Below, in pieces: positions 1-11,310 of a stretch of DNA of 64,000 bases. The stretch comes from Odiellus spinosus (Eukaryota > Arthropoda > Arachnida > Opiliones > Phalangiidae), in NCBI GenBank assembly GCA_963920705.1, contig OY987240.1, positions 5,482,766-5,546,765 on the forward strand, given 5' to 3'. The notes beneath the pieces were generated by a model that did not search any database, was not told where the DNA came from, and was given only the letters and a program-made list of their open reading frames with translations. Made by a program: the position numbers and the translations under genes. Every line of letters starts with the position of its first letter. Position 1 is the stretch's first letter.

Positions 1-669
1 CAGGTAAATGATTCCTTGACTCAGAAAGCAAAACAAGTCGCTGTCCGAATTTTAATTGATGAAGTTTTCAAGAAATTTATCTCATTCAAACCAAAGATGA
101 CAGCTAAACAAGATGAACCAGAAAAACCTCGCTATCACAATGAATCATCAGAGACGTGGCATTACGTTATTGGATCAGTCTTAAGAAAACTTCTTACGCA
201 TAATGAAGGGCAATCTCTTGAAACGGTTCTAAAATTCCGCGAGGGATCAAAATGTAATCTACCTGATGGCTGGACTACAATCCAAGACCGTGGAGGATTA
301 ATATACTGCTCTCATGAAGCATTTTATTTTTTTAATTTCATGCTCGACATAATTGCACGTTTTTACGATGGCAAGTGCATTGAAAACAAAAAATTGAAAG
401 CTGTAGAAAATGTTTTTAAAAGTGCTTACATTTTAAAGAAATGGAATTCTTTTTGCAAACCCTGTGGAATGTCTCTAACAACAGAAACCAAATTATTAAA
501 ACTAGTTGTGAATACTGTTTGCAATACAATCGGGAATGGCGAAAGAAAGAAACTCCACAATGCCTTTAAATCTGAAGCAAGAAGGAAATTAAACAAATCC
601 AAAGCAAAATCTGTGATTAATTCCAAAGAAAGAATTAGAAAAGCCCTAGCAGATAGCTATAACTTTTAG
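1..669 (+). pseudogene. C-terminal part of an unrecognised, probably element-encoded protein (5' end outside window)
   Basis: The frame is open from the first base of the window to a TAG at about 667, so this is the end of a longer protein and the 5' part is missing. About 220 residues are visible. They include a Trp/Gly-rich patch (DGWTTIQDRGG, near residue 85), two Cys (CKPCG) and a strongly basic Lys/Arg-rich tail. I do not recognise a named domain. The position, about 500 bp from a P-like transposase and among other element debris, suggests a transposon protein, perhaps the C-terminal region of a P-like transposase of a second type. No stop interrupts it. Calling it a pseudogene fragment is inference from context; a host exon cannot be excluded. 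Confidence 0.35.
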
Positions 670-697
670 TAAAATGCAATATTTTGTAGGTATGTGC

Positions 698-880
698 GAG
701 CCTTGATTTCGGGTTTCGAGTCGAGCTTCGAGGATCAAAAATTTTACATTTTGAGTATCGAGTTAACAGGGTAAATAAAGCGAGATATTTTATTAAAATT
801 TGTGGCAACTGGCAAGGTAAAAAATAAATTTTAGTTATCGAGCCTCGACTTGAATACTCAACTCGAAGCTCGATCAAGTA
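698..880. repeat. Short inverted-repeat element
   Basis: The left arm (about 698-735) and right arm (about 843-880) read as imperfect reverse complements, sharing TCGAGCTTCGAG / CTCGAAGCTCGA cores and GATCAAG-type ends, around an AT-rich centre. It looks like a small foldback or MITE. I see no clear target duplication. Confidence 0.4.
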
Positions 881-893
881 TTCCTAGTAAGAA

Positions 894-963
894 CATAGAC
901 TAAGAACCCCGTTCTTAGTCTATGGTAAGAAGCATAGACTAAGAAACCCGTTCTTAGTCTATG
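894..963. mobile_element. Two 31-bp palindromic insertions built from P-like terminal repeats
   Basis: Positions 894-924 and 933-963 are each near-perfect palindromes that start CATAGACTAAGAA and end TTCTTAGTCTATG. They are separated by GTAAGAAG (925-932). The same bases flank the pair: GTAAGAA on the left and TAAGAAG on the right, so each palindrome sits between 7-bp direct repeats. A related uninterrupted sequence reading CTAGTAAGAAGTCC lies about 100 bp downstream (near 1060) and looks like an empty site. The outer 18-20 bases match the sequence ending at 4362 beyond the P-like transposase. They may be two insertions of a minimal element made only of its ends, or one insertion followed by a 39-bp tandem duplication. 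Confidence 0.55.
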
Positions 964-1167
964 TAAGAAGTCCTAATTTTAAATTGTGATATTTTAAGTT
1001 GTTTAATGAACTCCAAGCTCGATCAAGTATTCTACCTAAATCAAGTACTCCCGACATGCCTAGTAAGAAGTCCTATTATTTTAATTGTGATGTTTTTAAA
1101 ATAAAGAGGTTCCTAAAATTTTGTGCCTGAAATGATTTACATAAACTAATAGTTTAATCAATTTAAT

Positions 1168-3928
1168 TTAATATATTTGTTCAGTATTTCCTCCATATAC
1201 AGAAATTTTCAAATTTGCGCTTTTTAGTTGGTTTAAGTTTCCAACGCTGGTAGAAAACTGGTCTAACGTGGGATTTGTCGCTGAGCCACAAGCTTGTCGG
1301 TGAAGGCTAAACTCGTGTTCCAAGGGATCTTGATTAAAATGACGTGTTAAAACATATTTTGCCCCCTTATTAATTAAAAATGGCACAATCTCGAGCATTG
1401 CTTTGGCTGTAAAAATATAAATTTAAGACTTAGAATTTGACAATTTAAATATAACTGTTTGTTAAATTACTTGTTTGAATTAGGCCTGTGTATGTTTCCC
1501 GGCTTAGAAACATACGATTCCGTTCGGTTGTAGTAAATTCTCCTGGTAGGGTTCTAATTTGTTCTTCCCAATTCTGTAAATATGGTATAAACTCATTTTC
1601 CAGCCACTTAAGACGGTTGTCATTAACACTTTTGAATGGATAGAGATTCGGATTCCTGGAGTAAAATCCTTCCGTGCAATTTCTAGTGTTTAGTATATCA
1701 AACCATTTATTAAATAGTTCGACGAATTTTATGGTTTCTGACACTTTATCTCCAAAATCCATATGGTTTTTTAGAAAATTTGCCATTGATTGGGAAAGAA
1801 CTTGACTAGCATATTTAACACGCATTTTGCTGAATGGAGTTAACTTAATGTGCTCTATCATTAGCTTATGAAGTTGTCTTAAATTTCCTTTAGTGGCTTG
1901 TTCCAAATTAAACACTTCCTCAAAGGTTGACCATAGGATGTCTTGCCCATTTATACGTAACTTTCGAACTGCACAGTTATCCGTACTGCTGTTTACGCAA
2001 TTCCTTGCAGTTTTTAGTAAATGTGGTACATCAAAAATGAAAAAAATATTTCTTTCTTCAAGAGAATAAGGATTTTCACATTTGTAATTGATCTCTGTTG
2101 TGCTGTTCTTCGTAAAAAATCTTCTATTTGTTGAAGCTCAATCTCCGATGATACACAATATTTTCAAACCACATAACTCAAGATTTTTTACCGCTTCCCA
2201 AACAATGCTTGAAAGTGTTTCAGCTGTGAGGGAGTTAGTTGCAAAATATGCTACTGGGTATTTAAAATTAGAGGTTGCTCCACGAAGCATTAACATTAAA
2301 GCATGCGTTGCCAGTGGTTTTTCTTGTGTGGTTTGGTCTTTCATTGCGTCAATTTGTTCGTAGGTGTCGTTTAGCTTAGTATATCCAATTAAATCACCGG
2401 AACCTTTTTTGTAGACAAGATCTTCTTTTATTTTTATTTCGTCTAACAAGAGACAAAAATATTGTTGATGTGGTGGAAGAGAACTTGGATTTATTTCATC
2501 GACCATTTGTTTAAATATTTTATCCTGGAAGCCTGGTTTACTTTGAAACTCAATATTGTGACGAAATAACGTGTTTGTTCCTGGTAGCTTCAACGTTTCT
2601 GTTTCTCGTAGAATTTTGTAAAGAGATGGTGATTTTCTGTACATAAATAGACACCATTGGACTACTAACGGATGCCAGCGTCGTTGTGTCGGATTTTTTT
2701 CTTTTAAAATTTTTAATTGGGTTTCCAAAAATAAATCAGCAAATCGCTTTTTTTCCGGTAGTTGTTCAACATGCTTTTCGAGAATTTTTATCATCGTAGA
2801 ATGGTTTTGTATATCAATCTCCTTTCCCTTGTTTTCAATTTTCAATTGAATTGATTGTATTGTTTGTTTTAGTTTTTCATTTTCTTTTAACAGCTTTTCC
2901 TTTACAGAAATTGATTCCTTTAAGCTGGATATAAGTTCACCTTTATTCATATTTATCAACCTTGGTTTTTTAATTGGATTAGCTTCGTCGATTGCTCGTT
3001 TTCTTTTCAAGAGCAAATGAAACTCGTGTTTTAACGGTACACATTTTGGGCATACTGGTGTTTTGGATAGAAGCTCACATTTGGCATGCCGCAATGTTAA
3101 TGTAAAAGGACACATTGATATTGCCTTCGAATTCATTCGTTCAAAATGTTTTATGTGTTCTAGGGTTTCATTACCTGAACAGACATATAATTTATCCAAG
3201 TATTCTAAGCATTTTAAAAGGATTCTTTTTGATGAAATAAGAGTTGGGAAATCTTCCATAAGCGTATGGCTGGTAGTTACAATATTGAGTACCTCTAATT
3301 TCAAGGAAAGTACGTTATCAATGGTCAACTTCAGAATTATCTGATTTGTTTTTAAATTTAATTTAAAAAGACACATTCCATCTGGAATAAACGTTAGGCA
3401 CCATGTTAATGGCAGTTTAAAGTTTAGTAGTTTGTTTATTTTATCAATCTTGAGGCAACTATTACTATTGTTTTCGTTAAAACAATAGTTGTGGTCCAAT
3501 TTGTACGAGGGTAAAAGTGACGTTTCAATGTTATCATTGCAATCTTCATTTTCACTAGAGTTACCTATTTCTACAGTTAAACCGATTTCCAATTCTGAAG
3601 GCGGTGATATCATGCTAGATTTGTTGACTCGAACAGATTGGTTTCTTCTCAAACTAAATTCTTCCGTAACTCCGTATATTGGATCTGGAAACTTTTCTGA
3701 GGGCCCCACAAATCCTTCAAAATGTTTTGAGCAAACAAAAGTACTAGAATTAACTCGTTCAGTGTTAAAGTCAGGACGATCCAGCCAATGAAGCCACCGA
3801 ACACATTTTAAATAATTTCTTTTTGGTTTGGGAAATGGTACAAAGAACACGTTTTGCATGTATTCTTTCTCTGCATAACGACTGTCGCTTCGACAGCCTA
3901 GATAAATACAGTTCTTGTTTTTTGGCAT
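1168..3928 (-). pseudogene. P-element-like transposase with N-terminal THAP zinc finger (one nonsense codon, one small intron)
   Basis: This is a cut-and-paste transposase of the P superfamily acting in the nucleus. I start it at the ATG at 3928 because the THAP signature begins there. Cys7 and Cys12, then a CSKHF motif about 55 residues later, give the C2CH finger. A basic, Lys/Glu-rich coiled coil follows. The RNase H-like core comes next: a QWCLFMYRKSP segment, an LLLDEIKIKED acidic motif, a GD-ASTNRRF motif and a DVPHLLKTARN motif. The frame is broken by a TGA at 2135-2137, exactly where family members read DGAS, and is otherwise open. Near the 3' end, GTAATT at 1470 and TTTTTACAG at 1407 bound a 64-bp putative intron. 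Its removal joins the frame to the C-terminal RHFNQDPLEHEFSLHRQ motif. Only the nonsense codon separates this copy from an intact reading frame. The left end of the element was not found. Confidence 0.85.
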
Positions 3929-4342
3929 TTTTCCATAGGTAAACAACAAAGGCTTAAGAATATAAAATAATATTAACATTAACAATAATTTTCTGAACGC
4001 TAATGTTACATATCGTCATTAACTAACATACCTGTAATCATGCTGTAATTAGGTAGATATCTCTACATCACTTCATAAGGTATTTATGTAGCAAACAACA
4101 TAAAAACTCAGCAAAGAGCCCGCTCGTATAATAATTTCCGTAACAGAAAAAAAACCTTAAAAAAAAACTCCGGATTCCGGAAATAGGCCGGAAACTGCTA
4201 ACGCGCCTGCGCAGCTACAATAATTGGCCTGATGACCGCCAGAGGCGCCAGCGAACTGCCCCACCAAGTTCCATAACTTTTTTAAAAATCTGGCAAACTA
4301 CAGTGGAAGGCGGAGATAGCTGCCCGTCGCGTGTCCAGGGTG

Positions 4343-4362
4343 AAACCCGTTCTTAGTCTATG
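4343..4362. repeat. P-like terminal repeat, right end
   Basis: AAACCCGTTCTTAGTCTATG here repeats the right half of the palindromes at 894-963. It lies about 415 bp upstream of the THAP transposase start, the expected place for that element's terminal repeat. The next bases (CTTAGACC) do not match the flanks of the left palindromes, so no target duplication is confirmed. Confidence 0.5.
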
Positions 4363-5537
4363 CTTAGACCTTTCCACTTCGTCATCACTTCATTTTCTAA
4401 TTTCAAAATGTACATTAATATTATAAAATTTTAATTGCAAAAATAGCCAAGAATATTACTTGATAAGTGGAACATAGCTGCAATGGAATTCATTCTGTTG
4501 TCTTTCATTATCACATCTTTGTAACTAAAATGTTGCTTATCCCAAAGATAAGGATACTTTCTTATCTCTTCCACTAACAATTCAGCGGTAAACATATTGG
4601 CTAACTTAATTAATCAACTTAAAAAAAGGCATATAACTAGATACGTTCGTTGGAACCATAAACTTCTTAGACTCAAAATGGAGGTGAATGCTAAAATGCT
4701 AGCTAGGATGGTCCCACGTGTCTACCACTTGTTCAATGACGTCAAACCAAGAACGATTATGATTGGCCTGTTGATATGGGAAAAAAGTCTCCAGTGAAAA
4801 AAAAACGCAAAATTAGAAATAGAACCCTCGACCAAAAAAGGCGAATTTCGCAAAAAAAAGGGACAAAAAAAAAACTTTTTCGCGAAATTTTGCGAAATTC
4901 GCTCAAAAATCGCCCAGTGAAAACCGGGTATTAAGCTTAGCTTCCTCTAGAGCGTCAAAATTTCTTAGGTAACTGCAATTTCCACTACAATTATTTTGAC
5001 GCGACAACGTCATTTTGGCGCGAGCTTTTAAACGCCTGAAAATATTTCACTAAGTCTATTTTGAAAACGAAAATGCACATAGAGTCTATCGCGTAAATGT
5101 CTTCTCTGCAATTGTGGATACAAATTTAGAACGTAATAACCTTCGATTTAGTATTATTAGCAGTACCGAAAATCATTTTGGGTAAGGGGAATAATTAAAA
5201 CGTGAATTTTCTTGAAGCTGCTCCTGAAATATAAGTAACGTTGTCTATGGTCAATAAATTACACGCAGTTTATATTCTAAAACATTTTTTTCCAAAAATC
5301 TCTAAATACTGTCATTTTTATTTGCGCGAGTAATAAAACAGACTTTCTGCCAAAATAATGTTCCGCCCACGGATTCTGGGACCGGAAATAATTTCTCGTG
5401 ACGTATCAAAATAAATTTTTATAACCGATGAAAGACTGTTTAGTCTTGCCAAAGCTTGCAAACATAAACACGCTAGGGGCTCGCTAATCCCTTCGAAAAA
5501 AGATGGAAAAGGAACAAGATGGCAAGCCCATATGATA
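4363..5537. other. Intergenic, no gene recognised
   Basis: AT-rich sequence with short ORFs only. A local inverted repeat lies near 4840-4915 (GGCGAATTTCGC on the left, GCGAAATTCGC on the right, with A/T runs between). I see no coding region. Confidence 0.5.
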
Positions 5538-6065
5538 CATACACCCCTAGCTGACATTTGAAGAGCCCGAAGATAATGATACGTCTTTTTCATCTTTTAA
5601 TATTTCGACTTTTCATTTTCCGACTCATCATTTTTCGTCTTTTCATTTTTCGACTCATCATTTTTCGACTCATCATTTTCTTACTTGTCATTTTTCGACT
5701 CATCATTTTCTTACTTGTCATTTTTCGACTTTTCATATATCTCGATCCTTGTCGGCCGCCCTTTATATCGATCCTTTTCGCCCGCCCTTTATCTCGATAG
5801 TTTTCGCCCGCCCTTTATCTCGATCCTTGTCGCCCGACCTTTACCTCGATCCTTTTCGACCGCCCTTTATCTCGATCCTTGTCGCCCTCCCTTAATTTCG
5901 GTCCTTTTTGCCCTCCTTTTCTCACAAACACTTTGCCTGTCAAAATTAAGGGTTATTCGCGTTTTTCAAGTAACCATACGCGACTAGATGATTTTGTTAT
6001 TTCCAACGGCGGCGGCGGCAAACCATCGAATTTCATACCTACACCCCTAGGGAGAGGGGTGTAGG
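5538..6065. mobile_element. Small element with TA target duplication containing two minisatellites
   Basis: The left end CATACACCCCT (5538) and right end AGGGGTGTAGG (to 6065) form an inverted repeat of about 11 bp, with TA on each outer side (5536-5537 and 6066-6067). This fits a mariner-type MITE. Inside, about 5600-5735 repeats a unit like TTTTCGACTCATCAT. Then about 5746-5915 repeats a unit of about 27 bp containing CTCGATCCTT and CGCCCGCCC. The last 40 bp are themselves a palindrome around CCTAGGG. Long hydrophobic ORFs here are just the repeats translated. Confidence 0.45.
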
Positions 6066-6584
6066 TAAAAACGAAAGCATCTCGTTTACTTGGATGGGTG
6101 GGTGGGTTGTAGTCATGGAGATGATCTGTTGCCGAGAGATAGCGAGAGCAGGAGAGAAACTTTAAGTACAGTTCTGGCCCCGAAGATTTTCGTTTAACCT
6201 AAAACAATTTGAGCGGTTTCATTAAATAGAAGCTCTAACTGAGCTTGTATTACTTTACCTGAATTAAAATTTCGTAATGTTAAATCACATTAACCCGCGT
6301 CTTTTCTCGTGTGAATGATAATTGAAATCATATAAGAGTTCCGATCACTTTGTTTTAATATTAATGAATCAGCTAATTGATCAAAGTTGCATTTTGGTGC
6401 AAATGTTTTAATTGCGTCAAATATGTGTGAAATGGTTGACCTTGTTCTTGTTTGCTTGTGAAAATGCATATCTCGAAAACGTTTGAATAAGGTACATAGA
6501 ATAAAATGAAAGCTGCAAATATCTCTGGCAGTGTTCGGTTTGCTGCAATAGTTACAAATGGTAAAGTTCGGTATAAACTAGGGT
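6066..6584. other. Intergenic, no gene recognised
   Basis: AT-rich DNA starting with a GGGTGGGTGGG run. No ORF with recognisable motifs and no clear repeat pair. Confidence 0.4.
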
Positions 6585-6875
6585 GAAGAGCGAATCACCG
6601 CGTTTGCACAAATCAAAGAAGAACTAGCCTCGCGTCGCATTCTGTCATTTTTTGACCCTAACCTCCCAACGGAAATTTTCACAGATTCCAGCCCGGTTGG
6701 CTTAGGAGCCACCCTAGTTCGGGTCGATCGCAATCGTCGACACGTAGTCATTGCTTTTGCTTGTCATGCCCTCACATCTACTGATTGCAAATATTCCCAA
6801 ATAGAGAAGGAGGCGCTGGGAGTCGATTGGGAGCAGAAAAATTTGACACATCTGTTTGGCAAACAATTCACAATC
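6585..6875 (+). pseudogene. Ty3/gypsy RNase H fragment
   Basis: About 97 codons read through without a stop. They match the reverse transcriptase-RNase H junction of gypsy polyproteins: FAQIKEELAS, then FFDPNLPTEIFTDSSPVGLGA with the first catalytic Asp, then YSQIEKEALGV with the catalytic Glu. RNase H degrades the RNA strand during reverse transcription. The fragment is cut at both ends. The sequence switches at about 6880 to an unrelated minus-strand P-like pseudogene. No LTR or other pol part lies nearby, so it is an isolated relic. Confidence 0.8.
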
Positions 6876-6937
6876 AGTAGACAACTACATCACCGGTTTC
6901 AACTCTGTATATTTGATCTTCTTTGATCTTAATTTCA

Positions 6938-8488
6938 TCAATCACCAAACCCAAGATTTTCTATGTCTTTAGAGACTTTTGCAATAACGTCTTTGTCAAA
7001 TCCGGGTTTTAATCCAATCTTCGGTGCTTTGTTGTTCAATGTGCTCTTTGAAGGCAATTTCAGTATGCCAGAATCAGAAAGTACTCCATAAAGGGATGGT
7101 GATTTAGAGTACACAAAGAGGCACCATTGGATAACCAAAGGATGTATTTTTTCCGTTAAGCATTTTTTGCTGGGTTTTTAAGAAAATTTTGGCAAAATGT
7201 TTGTTGCCGCAGTTGTTTATGTTTTTGTCCAAAATATCTTTCATAACATTACATCTATATTATCCCCATCAACAGCTATCACTTTGGCCAATCTTTCCTT
7301 CAAACTTGTTATTTTAGCCTTTAGTTTATATATTAGAGTCTTGGCTGATTTAAGGTGGGTGACAAGGCTATCTTTGTCCAGGTTTTTGAAATGTGTTAGG
7401 CTTCGATCGCGCTTTTTCTTGTTGCGTCTAATAGTTACTTTGAAACAAGCTCTTTGTTTAACGCAATAAAAACATCGAGACCGTGTTTCATTAAGTTCTA
7501 CAAGACAGCACCTTTCACTATGGACTCCTCCAGATATGGAACTAAAAAATTCATTAGCCTTAGCACGATATCGCAAATTTTCAATATACTCCTCTTCGGT
7601 ATTCCCGGTACACGTTTTCATTTTATCCATTCGACTTATTAAGGCCAGTAAGCCAGAAATATCCCTTATTTCCATCGGAAATAAGCTAAGATCAGAGAGA
7701 TCCTTTAAAGGTTTCCCTAAGACTTCATACGTTACAGAAAAGTTTTCGTCAATTTTGAAACCACAAGTTTCATTTAGTTTCTGAATTTTAAATTAATATG
7801 ATTTTTGTGTTAACGACCAATTTTGTGGAAGAGAGAAGTTGCGAAATAGCGAAGCAATATCTTTTGGAAGCTCATTAGCTAAGGTTTCTGCATTTTCTAT
7901 TTGAGGCTGTAATTCATCCAACTCGGCTATTTCAATAATAGGCGGTACAGTTTCTTTAGATATTGTTTCTGACATGGCTTCGTCACTGGTCACAGGCTTA
8001 TGTTTTTCATTTTCCACTCTTCGCAACATTTGTGTTTGTTCTTTCAGATTTTCTTGCAAAGAAGGAAGGGCTACTTTCTGAATTTCATTTAATGAACAAG
8101 TAACCCACGTAGACGAGCACTCTTGAACGTCTTTTGGTTTCAAAATTGAGACATAATCCTGATGGTTAAAATGTTTCATTTAAGAAAACTATTATGTAAA
8201 AAATGTAAATATAAGAGTTATATGCTTACATTTGAATGTACGGGATCAGGATAAGTTTTGGACGGTCCGTTTCCACCAAGAAAATGTTTTGAACAAAGAT
8301 ACGTATTGTAATTAACACGTTCAATAGGAAAATCGTCTCTTCCTAACCACTTCAACCATTGTGTACATTGAATAAAAGACCTTTTTGGCTTTGGAAATGG
8401 ATAGAATGTGACGTTCTTCATGTATTATTTTATCTTTGTAACGGGAATCGCTGTTGCAGCCCTTATACACACACCTTTTGGTGCGCAT
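6938..8488 (-). pseudogene. Second P-element-like THAP transposase, decayed and 3'-truncated
   Basis: Read from 8488 leftward. The ATG opens a THAP finger (CVYKGC, then PFPKPKRSFIQCTQWLKWL, then LCSKHF) broken by a one-base frameshift near 8425-8435. GTAAGCAT near 8230 and ATCAG near 8158 look like an intron of about 73 bp that rejoins the frame to DYVSILKPKD. A central part (7241-7675) has Cys pairs and a basic coiled coil. The segment at 6938-7138 matches the QWCLFVYSKSPSLY region just before the catalytic core. The core itself is missing: the sequence ends in the gypsy fragment at 6875. It is the same family as the copy at 1.2-3.9 kb but clearly diverged, with several stops and shifts. Confidence 0.75.
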
Positions 8489-8689
8489 GATGATTGAAAT
8501 TTGAAGGCCACTTGGCCAAGACCTATTAAATAAAAACTTTACTACTCGAAAACCAATTATAGTTTCTGTCTGAAATTAAACCATGTTTAGCTTACATATA
8601 TAAATGCTTTACAAACAATATGAAAAAAGCGAGGGGCTAGCCACTTGGCTTTATAGTGTACACCAGATTTCAGAATGCATGAGAATTCA

Positions 8690-8840
8690 GAATTCTCACC
8701 GAGAATTCATGAGAGAATTCACGAATTCGCGAGAGAATTCAGGGAATTCACGGAAGAATTCAGGGAATTCACGAGAGAATTCAGGGAATTCGCGAGTGAA
8801 TTCGGGTAATTCGGGGAATTCGCGAGAGAATTCAGGGATA
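8690..8840. repeat. GAATTC minisatellite, left array
   Basis: About 14 GAATTC sites within about 140 bp, in units such as GAATTCACGAGA and GAATTCAGG. The units are less regular than in the right array. ORFs through it (NSRENSGN repeats) are translation of the repeat. Confidence 0.8.
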
Positions 8841-9132
8841 ATTTAAAAAATGAGTGTCAAATCAATTGTTTGGATTAGATTCGTTATACTTTTATCTAAA
8901 TACTCAATTAAGGCCTCCTTTAAAGTTAGCCCTAGAATACTGTACTCCATTATTAAACAAAACTTAAGATAAAAATGAAAGTTTGCATGGAATTTTAAGT
9001 ACTTTTATTTTTATTGAGAGTTTAGGCGGATTGATAGTACACATGTTAAATATAATAAATGAATAAGAGAAAAATTAAAATTAATTATCCACTTGCCGTT
9101 GACAATTTAAATATCTTACAAATTTAAATTTT

Positions 9133-9693
9133 TCATATTGATTTGCTAGAATGCGTAGTGTAGTTTAGTATTAAATAATTAGTTTTTTTGGCCCTTTTTG
9201 ATCGTTTGCGAGGTCGGAAGGAAGAATCAATTGTATTCAACACTTCTTTGCTGACAAACATACGATTATTGTTTATTTCTGGTCTTGATATGGTGAATCG
9301 GTAAAATGTAATGTTTATAAATCCGTGGGACACCATTTCCACGGCTTCTAACTGGCAATTAAAATTACAGGTGTACCAGTTGCATAATACACCAACACCT
9401 TTGGCCGATTTATTCAATTTTGGGCATATGGGGACTGAATTGCACGAATATTCCCTGTTTTTTCCCGATCCCGTTAAATATGAAAAACTAATCCTATTAT
9501 GAATCCAGGGTCATCCATTTTTTTAAATATGGTCCACTCACTAATTTTAACATTGACATCTTTTCTAACAAAAGATTCAGGTTTTTCATTTGTGTCACTT
9601 TTTTGAGTGATAGGTAGCTTTTGACAAACCCTTAGAAGCCTATCACTACTTAATTTGCCGGAATTTGTGAGAAGCCAGCAGAGAGAATCCCGT
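9133..9693 (-). pseudogene. Unrecognised element-type protein, frameshifted
   Basis: Two minus-strand frames join by one shift near 9495-9500. The first runs from about 9693 and contains SSDRLLRVCQKLP and WTIFKKMDDPGFIIG. The second, to 9133, contains LTGSGKNREYS, a Cys-rich GVGVLCNWYTCNFNC stretch and a basic RPRKRSKRAKK patch near the end. The layout (an exposed FIIG strand, then a REYS strand, then a GVLCNWY strand) resembles an unnamed domain I associate with proteins found in mobile elements of invertebrates. That link is from memory and unverified. It lies inside the foldback-like element and may be its passenger. No catalytic residues can be assigned. Confidence 0.35.
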
Positions 9694-10929
9694 CATTTTA
9701 AGCACGTTTTTCAAATACACGGGTAATTCAATTCCAAGGTCAAATTTTAACACGCACCAAAACTTATTTTCCTCCGTCGATCCCTAAACAAATATGGTTA
9801 ATGGTGTAATTAATGAAAGGGTCTCCGCAGATATTTATCGTTGATGATTTGAGGCTCGGTCGTAACGATTAATATATTTTCATACAACAAGTGTAATCTA
9901 CATAAGAATATTCAAAATATACCATTTTGTGTTCCGTAAATCAAAAGCACTAAAATTAAAAAACTACGCGGAAGGAGATTGAGAAATATACGGGAAATAT
10001 AATGGTTGTTACTTACATAAATTTTAATTTTGTTATTCTCTTGAAATTCAGTTGGACTATCCATAGCTGGGTTTTCGCGACTGGTTTTCCAGCGCGAGAA
10101 AGGGGTATTTAAAAAAAAATTAAGATATAGGCCTAACTTAATTCTAGATAACGCAATAAAAAAATCAGCACATTCGTAATAGGACAGTGGCTGTGTGTGT
10201 ATCATCCTTGAAAAAAAAAAACCGAACGAGCAATAATAACTTACCAATACTATGTTTCAAATATAGCAAAAACCTCGCCCAAACCCCGCCCAACCAAACC
10301 AATGCTAGTTGCTAAACGGTGCTAAATGGTTTCATAAATTTTTATGAACCAACATTTTTTGCAATTAATTTTAGTTTCAGTATAATAAGTATATCGCTAC
10401 TGAATTTTTACAATTATACGTATTTTAATGAGAAATTTAATAAATGCGAGCCCAACTCTAATTAAAAACGGCATTTTCGTCTGATTTCTATTCTAATCTG
10501 GCAACTCTGTATAGATAAGAGCCATAGAATAGAGTACTACAATATTGGTAGTCACCTGTAACATGCAAAGCGTGTAATACGCTGGCCATACAATGCCTGT
10601 AACCTCGTTCTTAACACTGATCGAAGAGTGCGATACTGGCAATATTCATGGGATGAACTATAGCTGCTATTCCATTCACAGTTTATGCGGGACTCATTTT
10701 GTCCACTGTAATTATTACTGTGTATTTTTCCGCCATAGCTTTCTTATAAATGCATTTTTCTTAGTGGGTCTATAAATAGTTTGTTTTGCCATTGTGCTTT
10801 TAAACATTCTTTAGAGCATCCCAGAAATTTCATTGAAGAAGTGAAAAATAATATAAAAGATAAGGTTGCCACACGTGCCAAAGCTAGAAGGAAAAATTCT
10901 AAATCCACACGGAAATTCAAGAAAAAAAA

Positions 10930-11310
10930 TCACTGGAACTCAAGAAGAATTCACGAGAATTCAAGGTGAATTCACGAGAATTCAAGGTGAATTCACGAGA
11001 ATTCAAGGTGAATTCACGAGAATTCAAGGTGAATTCACGAGAATTCAAGGTGAATTCACGAGAATTCAAGGTGAATTCACGAGAATTCAAGGTGAATTCA
11101 CGAGAATTCAAGTTAAATTCACCAGAATTCAAGTTAAATTCACGAGAATTCAAGGTGAATTCACGAGAATTCAAGGTGAATTCACGAGAATTCACGAAAA
11201 TTTTAAGGAATTCGCGGAATTCACGATAATTATTAGGAATTCACGAAGAATTCACACTTTTTACAACAATTCACTAAAAGAATTCGTTCAACATGTTCAC
11301 CGAATTCACT
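10930..11310. repeat. GAATTC minisatellite, right array
   Basis: The 21-bp unit GGTGAATTCACGAGAATTCAA is repeated about 10 times with few changes, then degenerates towards 11300. Because GAATTC is its own complement, both strands give near-identical ORFs (NSREF repeats). These are not genes. Confidence 0.9.

Noticed and set aside
894-4362. Complete P-like element bounded by the left palindromes and the repeat at 4362
   Set aside because: The flanks do not show the same target duplication and the left palindromes are self-contained insertions.
4597-4797. 66-codon plus ORF
   Set aside because: Length expected by chance in AT-rich DNA; no motif or neighbour supports it.
5558-5987. Long hydrophobic ORFs (FRLIIF and RPLYRS repeats)
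   Set aside because: They are direct translations of two minisatellites and have no other coding features.
8604-8846. ORF with NSRENSGN repeats
   Set aside because: Translation of the left GAATTC array.
10930-11310. CRISPR-like array
   Set aside because: Units are contiguous with no unique spacers, and the genome is eukaryotic.
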